Shown here piece by piece: positions 4,623-9,158 of a stretch of 9,158 bases of DNA. Below the pieces are notes generated by a model that was not told the DNA's origin, ran no database searches, and saw only the letters and a program-made list of their open reading frames with translations. The translations under genes were made by a program, and so were the position numbers. How positions within the stretch are numbered: position 1 is the stretch's first letter; each line of letters opens with the position of its first letter. The stretch covers positions 1 through 9,158 of the forward strand of contig USKU01000047.1 in assembly GCA_900555335.1 (NCBI GenBank). Direction: 5' to 3'. Origin of the DNA: an uncultured Atopobium sp. Lineage in GTDB: Bacteria; Actinomycetota; Coriobacteriia; Coriobacteriales; Atopobiaceae.

Positions 4623-5663
4623 TCTGCGGAGCCACTCGTAACACATAACCGTCGTTGCCTGAGCAACGTTCAAGGACTCTACCTGGCCAAACTGAGGAAG
4701 CTTGCACGTAAAATCGCACTTCTCGAGCATAAGGCGAGAAATTCCTGAACCTTCAGAGCCCATAACAAGTGCAAGTCGGCCTCCCATAGGAGCCTCCCAC
4801 ACGGATTGGGTAGCGTGCTCGGTGGAGCCACATGTCCAAAAACCTGCGGCTTTGAGCTCTTCAAGAGCGCGTGGCAGATTAGAAACCTGAGCGATTGGCA
4901 GGTGAAGCACGGCTCCAGCGGAAGTCTTGTATGCTCCAACGCCAACTCGGGCGGCGCGAGCGTTTGCAATAACGACACCGGCTGCGCCAACTACCTCGGC
5001 ACTTCTTACAATTGCACCAAAGTTTCCCTCGTCAGTGACGTGATCCAAGACCACAACCAGAGCGTTTTCGGAACCAGCGCGCTGGATGATTTCAGAGAGG
5101 TCAGCGTAAGCAAAAGGCTGTGTACGGACAATAACGCCCTGGTGAGCGCCGTGGCTTGAAAGCGAGTCAAGCACTGGCTTTGCGACACGCTCGACAGGAA
5201 TACCCTCCTGCTCAAGCTGACGTGCAAGAGCCTCGATCTCTTGGTCCTTCTGTCCACTTGCGGCTTGTACCAGCGCATTCTTCAAAGGAATACCAACGGT
5301 CAGCGCCTCTGCTACTGCGCGACGACCCTCGATAAGATCGGTTGCAGGCTTCTTGTTGCCGGGACGTCCAGCGCCAACGCCTCGCTGTCCAACAGCGCCT
5401 TTCTGTCCGCGAGTGCCCTGAGTTGCGCGTGCGCCTTGTACGGAGCGACCGCCCTTTGAGCCCTGGCCATTCTTGGCGCCGAAATAACCGCCCCAGTCGG
5501 CAGCCTTCTTGGAGCCGCGACCTGCAGCTCCCCCGCGACCTGCGCCGCTGCGACCTGCAGCTCCGCCACGACCCGCAGAGCCACCGCGACCCGCAGCTCC
5601 ACCGCGACCAGAAGCACCCTCGGAGCGAGTGTTTTTAGAGGTAGAACGCTGATTTCTTGCCAT
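4608..5663 (-). CDS. rlmB: TrmH/SpoU-family 23S rRNA (guanosine-2'-O-)-methyltransferase
   Basis: This SPOUT-class methyltransferase is the RlmB type that modifies G2251 in the 23S P-loop of E. coli. The substrate-binding domain spans about 108-180 (LIEGRRAVAEAL to HQGVIVRTQPF). The catalytic domain spans about 200-348 with the three SPOUT motifs: DEGNFGAIVRSAE (Arg220), MGSEGSGISRL (301-311) and ESLNVAQATTV (329-339). The total of 351 residues is long because residues 1-106 are a low-complexity Gly/Arg/Ala region with GRGG repeated four times within residues 19-45, followed by a Gln/Gly/Arg-rich stretch. The ATG is 2 bases after the cysS stop, so coupling is likely. The exact target nucleotide is inferred from the family; a tRNA target is less likely. 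Confidence 0.9.
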   Translation of the reverse strand: MARNQRSTSKNTRSEGASGRGGAAGRGGSAGRGGAAGRSGAGRGGAAGRGSKKAADWGGYFGAKNGQGSKGGRSVQGARATQGTRGQKGAVGQRGVGAGRPGNKKPATDLIEGRRAVAEALTVGIPLKNALVQAASGQKDQEIEALARQLEQEGIPVERVAKPVLDSLSSHGAHQGVIVRTQPFAYADLSEIIQRAGSENALVVVLDHVTDEGNFGAIVRSAEVVGAAGVVIANARAARVGVGAYKTSAGAVLHLPIAQVSNLPRALEELKAAGFWTCGSTEHATQSVWEAPMGGRLALVMGSEGSGISRLMLEKCDFTCKLPQFGQVESLNVAQATTVMCYEWLRRTQDA

Positions 5664-5665
5664 AG

Positions 5666-7147
5666 TTAGTCTGCCTTACGCTTTAGTCGAGCGCCAGCGG
5701 CGGTATCTTCAATCAAAAGTCCAAGCTCGGCAATGCCGTCTCTAATTTGATCAGCAACTGCCCAGTTCTTCTGGGAACGAGCCTCCTGACGAGCAGCAAG
5801 CAAAGCCTCTGCAGCCTCGTCAGCTGAAGAACCCTCATAGCCTGCCACCTGGGCGGCAAGCGCCACAAGCTCTTCTGGTAAATCAGAGGTAGACGCTGCC
5901 TGAGTCAAATCAATTCCCAAAGCTCCCGTGAGCTCGCACAACATATCTGCTGCACGAAGAACAGGACTTGCGCCAACGTTCTGACCAACCTCTGCAAGAT
6001 ACGTATTTGCAGCAGTTACCAGCGCAAAGATAGCAGCAAGTGCCCCTGCGGTATTGAAATCATCATCCATCTGAGCGTCAAACTCGCTCTGAGCTGTGTT
6101 AATAGCCTCAGCAAGCGTGCTATCAGCATCAGAAAGTTCGTGCTGAGCAGAAGACTGCTTGAAAGCCCAGCGGAGATTTGCAACGCAGGTCTTCATGCGC
6201 TCAAGCGTACCAACGGTACCCTCAAGGCGCTCAAACGAGAAATCAAGTGGTGCACGATAGTGCGTCTGAAGCATCAAAAGTCTTACTGCATCTGCAGGAT
6301 ACTTGTCCAAAACTTCCTTGAGTGTGTAGAAGTTGCCCAAAGACTTGGACATCTTCTCACCATCAACGCGAAGCATTCCGGTGTGCATCCAATAATTGGC
6401 GAGAGGAGCGTGCCAGGCGCAAGATGCCTGCGCAGTCTCGTTCTCATGGTGAGGGAATACCAGGTCAGAGCCACCGCCGTGAATATCAATTGGAGTACCC
6501 AGGTAGCGATGAATCATGGCGCAGCACTCACTGTGCCAACCCGGACGACCTTCTCCCCAAGGGCTTGGCCAGCTAGGCTCACCAGGCTTTGCCGCTTTCC
6601 AGAGCGCAAAGTCGAACGGATCGCGTTTCTCGTCATTAACCTCAACGCGCTCACCTGCGCGAAGCTGATCAAGATCGCGACCAGAAAGCACACCATAGCC
6701 GTGGTCAGAACGAACCGAGAAGTACACGTCGCCCGAAGGCACCGCGTAAGCGTGACCCTGCTCAATCAAAGATTGAATCATCTGAAGCATGGCTTCAATC
6801 TCGTGCGTTGCGCGCGGACGAATATCCGGGTCTAGAATATTGAAGCGATGCATCTGCTCGATAAACGCCTGAGAAAACTCTTCAGAAACCTCTTGAGCAG
6901 TCCTTCCCTGCTCAATGGCGCGCTGAATAATCTTGTCATCAACGTCAGTCAGGTTCTGAGCGAAGGTGACCTCATAACCCTTGTGCATCAGATAACGACG
7001 AATAACGTCAAACGAGAGGAAGGTACGGGCGTTTCCGATGTGAATCTGATCGTAAACCGTAGGACCGCACACGTACATGCGGATTTTGCCCTCGTCGATT
7101 GGCTTGAACTCTTCTTTTTTATGCGTCTGAGTGTTATAGACAAGCAT
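5666..7147 (-). CDS. cysS: Cysteinyl-tRNA synthetase
   Basis: Charges tRNA-Cys with cysteine in the cytoplasm. The class I signature HIGNA (36-40) and KMSKS (265-269) are intact, as are the zinc ligands that also recognise cysteine: Cys27 (VCGPTVYD), Cys208 (GWHSECC), His233 and Glu237 (FPHHENE). The rest is the DALR/anticodon-binding part and a basic C-terminus ending KRKAD. Length is 493 residues, normal for the family. The frame could be extended 5 codons to a TTG at 7162, but AGGAG lies 5 bases before the ATG at 7147, which sets the start. It is the first gene of cysS-rlmB-yacP. Firmicute clusters usually have the Mini-III RNase gene mrnC next; here rlmB follows directly. Confidence 0.97.
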   Translation of the reverse strand: MLVYNTQTHKKEEFKPIDEGKIRMYVCGPTVYDQIHIGNARTFLSFDVIRRYLMHKGYEVTFAQNLTDVDDKIIQRAIEQGRTAQEVSEEFSQAFIEQMHRFNILDPDIRPRATHEIEAMLQMIQSLIEQGHAYAVPSGDVYFSVRSDHGYGVLSGRDLDQLRAGERVEVNDEKRDPFDFALWKAAKPGEPSWPSPWGEGRPGWHSECCAMIHRYLGTPIDIHGGGSDLVFPHHENETAQASCAWHAPLANYWMHTGMLRVDGEKMSKSLGNFYTLKEVLDKYPADAVRLLMLQTHYRAPLDFSFERLEGTVGTLERMKTCVANLRWAFKQSSAQHELSDADSTLAEAINTAQSEFDAQMDDDFNTAGALAAIFALVTAANTYLAEVGQNVGASPVLRAADMLCELTGALGIDLTQAASTSDLPEELVALAAQVAGYEGSSADEAAEALLAARQEARSQKNWAVADQIRDGIAELGLLIEDTAAGARLKRKAD

Positions 7148-7180
7148 GCATACTCCTCGCAACCATTGTGTATTGGTGTA

Positions 7181-7209
7181 AGTATAAACGGTTTATGGAA
7201 AACCTTTAA
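7181..7209 (-). promoter_or_regulatory. Possible promoter of the cysS operon
   Basis: On the - strand, TTAAAG (7204-7209) and TATACT (7181-7186) are separated by 17 bases, placing a start near 7174 and giving a leader of about 27 bases before the cysS ATG. The -10 box is good and the -35 box is poor. I saw no T-box features in this short leader. Confidence 0.4.
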
Positions 7210-7270
7210 GTTCCATACCGTACTAATCAAGATTCAATTTTGTTACCGTTCGCGGATTTGTGCTGGATTG

Positions 7271-7301
7271 TTTTTTTGTTGTATTAAACTCAACAAAAAA
7301 A
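7271..7301. repeat. A/T-tract inverted repeat between divergent cysS and ABC genes
   Basis: TTTTTTTGTTG (7271-7281) and CAACAAAAAAA (7291-7301) are perfect 11-bp inverted repeats around a 9-base loop. No gene ends here, so a terminator has no obvious client. It could be a binding site or bent DNA controlling the ABC transporter gene, whose start lies about 90 bases downstream. The surrounding stretch 7210-7388 is markedly A/T-rich. Confidence 0.55.
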
Positions 7302-7388
7302 ATTTAAAGAATTTATATTTGAATCAAAACTGCAAAGAACTAGAAGACAAAAAAATCTTGCTCTTAACAACTTCAGAAGGTGATTCGA

Positions 7389-9029
7389 ATGAGTAAGTTT
7401 TTTAACATTATCCGCTACTGTATATCCACCATTCTGGATAAAGGCAGTCTTGCGATTTTTCTCTTTCTGGCATTTTTTGTCACAGCGCTTACTGTTATTC
7501 AACCGCTTCTTGTTGGATTTGTGATTAATCTATTTATTGCAGGAACAACTTGGAGCGAGATACTTTTCTATTGCGCTGTAGTTGCCGCACTAGGAATCCT
7601 TATTGCCAGCTGTTCCTATCTTGCTAAAACACGCTATTGTCAGTTACAAATTGATTCTTCGTTTACTATTGAGCGACAGCTGATTGACAAGATTCAACAT
7701 GCAGATTCATCATTTTTCTCGTCATATGATTCTGGACATTATCGCCAGACAGTAAATAATGATGCTAATGACGTTTCGATTTTTATACTTACACAATGTG
7801 TGGGCTTTGTAACAACTGTGGCTTCCGTCTTAGTCACACTTGCAATTATTTTGTATTTGAACCCATTAACCGCTCTTGTAACGGTTGTTCTGTTGTTGGT
7901 GAGTTTTATTATCTATAAGCAAATCCAAGCTGCGGCCTATAAAAGATATAGGGAATCCAAAGAACTGAGATCACAGTATGGATCTATTGAGCTTTCCCAA
8001 TTCACAGACGTAGATTTTATTAGGCGTCATTCTCTCTTTGAGCGTTTCTTTAATCAGCACTATGCCGTCAATCAAAAACTTCGTAGTGCCATTCATGAGC
8101 AGTACAAACTGGAATTTGGCGTACAGGAATTAAACAATGCTGTAATTGCCGTATTCCAAGCCATTGTCTTTATTACCTGTGCATATCAAATTTTCCTTGG
8201 AGCACTGCAGCCTGGCTATATTGCAACCATTTCAAGCTATTTTGTATCGCTCTTAGGTTCTATTACGCTTCTTATGGAATTTGGCATGGCTTATCAGAGT
8301 ATTACGGTAAGTCTTGATCGAATTGAGCAGATTCTTGATTTACCTCAAGAATCCGTTGGTAACATCATTCCATCAGAGAACGTCAATCAAATTACCTGCA
8401 CAAATGTATCTTTCTCTTATCCGCATACGAATAAAGTACTGATGAACAACTTGTCTTGTAGTTTTGCAAAAGGAAATATATACGCCATTACCGGTGGAAA
8501 CGGTACAGGCAAATCAACATTTCTGAAGCTCATTAACGGAGAGTGGTCTTCTCACCTATCAGGCAATATTGCCATTAATGAGGATTTGCTCACTCAAATT
8601 AATCAGTATGAACTCCGAAAAAATACGCTTGGATTTACCGAACAAGAGCCAAGCATTGTTGACGATACGGTAAGAAATAATCTGACTCTACTCTGCAAAA
8701 ATCAACCAACAGATGAAGAGATAATCAGCTATATCAAGCTGTTCAATCTGGAAAAATTGCTGCTTGGAGACGATCAAAATCTTGATGTTCGTCTCAATGA
8801 ACGGAGCTCTGCTATCTCTGGTGGAGAAAAACAAAAGATTGCAATTATCCGCATGATGCTTATGAATCCAAGTGTTATGTTGCTTGACGAGCCAACCTCT
8901 GCATTAGATCAAAAAAGTGTTGATGTTCTTCTTGATCTTCTGAAGAGGGTCAAACAAGACCACATAATACTGCTCATATCTCATGACCCTAAAGTGGTGG
9001 AGGCAGCCGATCATATCGTTGAGCTGTAA
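7389..9029 (+). CDS. ABC exporter half-transporter (fused membrane and ATPase domains)
   Basis: A 546-residue type IV (exporter) ABC half-transporter, expected to work as a dimer in the cytoplasmic membrane. The membrane domain fills about 1-315 with hydrophobic helices near 20-50, 58-78, 130-157, 160-178, 250-272 and 280-300. The ATPase domain, about 335-546, has Walker A GGNGTGKST (369-377), Q-loop Gln419, signature SGGEKQK (477-483), Walker B VMLLDEP (496-502) and switch His532. The substrate is unknown: no peptidase domain, no partner half-transporter and no biosynthetic neighbour is visible. The start is the ATG at 7389, with AGAAGGTGAT upstream; a GTG at 7380 overlaps that Shine-Dalgarno site. 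The gene is visibly A/T-richer than its neighbours (24 of 60 GC in the line at 8461), hinting at horizontal acquisition or relaxed codon use. Confidence 0.9.
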   Translation: MSKFFNIIRYCISTILDKGSLAIFLFLAFFVTALTVIQPLLVGFVINLFIAGTTWSEILFYCAVVAALGILIASCSYLAKTRYCQLQIDSSFTIERQLIDKIQHADSSFFSSYDSGHYRQTVNNDANDVSIFILTQCVGFVTTVASVLVTLAIILYLNPLTALVTVVLLLVSFIIYKQIQAAAYKRYRESKELRSQYGSIELSQFTDVDFIRRHSLFERFFNQHYAVNQKLRSAIHEQYKLEFGVQELNNAVIAVFQAIVFITCAYQIFLGALQPGYIATISSYFVSLLGSITLLMEFGMAYQSITVSLDRIEQILDLPQESVGNIIPSENVNQITCTNVSFSYPHTNKVLMNNLSCSFAKGNIYAITGGNGTGKSTFLKLINGEWSSHLSGNIAINEDLLTQINQYELRKNTLGFTEQEPSIVDDTVRNNLTLLCKNQPTDEEIISYIKLFNLEKLLLGDDQNLDVRLNERSSAISGGEKQKIAIIRMMLMNPSVMLLDEPTSALDQKSVDVLLDLLKRVKQDHIILLISHDPKVVEAADHIVEL

Positions 9030-9030
9030 T

Positions 9031-9158
9031 TTATTGCGCGCTACGTCCCAGCAGCACAACTGCCCAGGCAGCAATACCTTCTTGAGTGCCCACAAAACCA
9101 AGACCTTCGGTAGTGGTAGCTTTTACGCCAACTTTGTCTGACGTAACGCCCATAACCT
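9031..9158 (-). CDS. ispF: 2-C-methyl-D-erythritol 2,4-cyclodiphosphate synthase, C-terminal part
   Basis: The last 41 residues of IspF, running off the right edge. The segment VGVKATTTEGLGFVG followed by TQEGIAAWAVVLL is the conserved C-terminal motif of the family (TTTE-LGF-G-GEGIA in E. coli), which binds the cytidine phosphate part of the substrate. IspF makes the cyclic diphosphate in the MEP isoprenoid pathway. It converges on the ABC transporter gene with one base between the two stop codons. Start and N-terminal metal-binding residues lie outside the window; a fused or adjacent ispD cannot be judged. Confidence 0.9.
   Translation of the reverse strand, partial: VMGVTSDKVGVKATTTEGLGFVGTQEGIAAWAVVLLGRSAQ

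Noticed and set aside
4504..4719. Minus-strand open frame of 71 codons through the 15-bp repeats
   Set aside because: It is a shifted-frame reading of rlmB and the tandem array, producing a Pro-Gly-Arg-Val repeat with no support as a gene.
7148..7162. TTG start at 7162 for cysS
   Set aside because: It would place the obvious AGGAG Shine-Dalgarno site inside the gene; ATG at 7147 is correctly spaced.
7148..7388. T-box or other amino-acid riboswitch ahead of cysS
   Set aside because: The probable leader is only about 27 bases, and I see no T-box motif or terminator on the cysS strand.

Overview
The window reads as a chromosomal segment of a Coriobacteriia actinobacterium, most likely from the Atopobiaceae (Atopobium/Lancefieldella/Olsenella type). 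This rests on overall protein character, moderate GC and gene order; it is an inference from reading, not the result of a search. Nearly all genes are core housekeeping genes.

Left part, + strand (1-3412). The window opens inside a long RelA/SpoT-type (p)ppGpp synthetase/hydrolase gene. Its last 8 bases overlap a metallo-beta-lactamase-fold hydrolase that carries a striking His/Cys/Gly-rich N-terminal extension. A tRNA-Leu(CAA) follows; its promoter lies inside an 11-bp perfect inverted repeat that also resembles a terminator for the upstream pair. Next comes a structured leader with an intrinsic terminator, then the translation operon infC-rpmI-rplT (IF3, L35, L20), in which IF3 appears to start at a rare AUA codon. 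A strong terminator closes this operon.

Middle (3289-3965). About 680 bp between convergent genes holds no credible gene but is full of repeats: a folded 3' UTR, a family built on GTCTGAG, and five full copies plus one half copy of a 28-bp two-box element in both orientations. One pair of these forms a long hairpin with a GAAA loop. This is the least explained part of the window.

Right part, - strand (7147 down to 3966). cysS, rlmB and a YacP/Rae1-like NYN-domain gene form a probable operon for tRNA charging, 23S rRNA methylation and mRNA decay at the ribosome. RlmB has a roughly 105-residue Gly/Arg-rich N-terminal extension. The rlmB-yacP junction is five 15-bp tandem repeats, each holding an in-frame stop codon for rlmB.

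Right end. Divergent from cysS is a more AT-rich gene for a stand-alone ABC exporter half-transporter (7389-9029). One base after its stop, on the opposite strand, lies the stop of an ispF gene (isoprenoid MEP pathway) that runs off the window.
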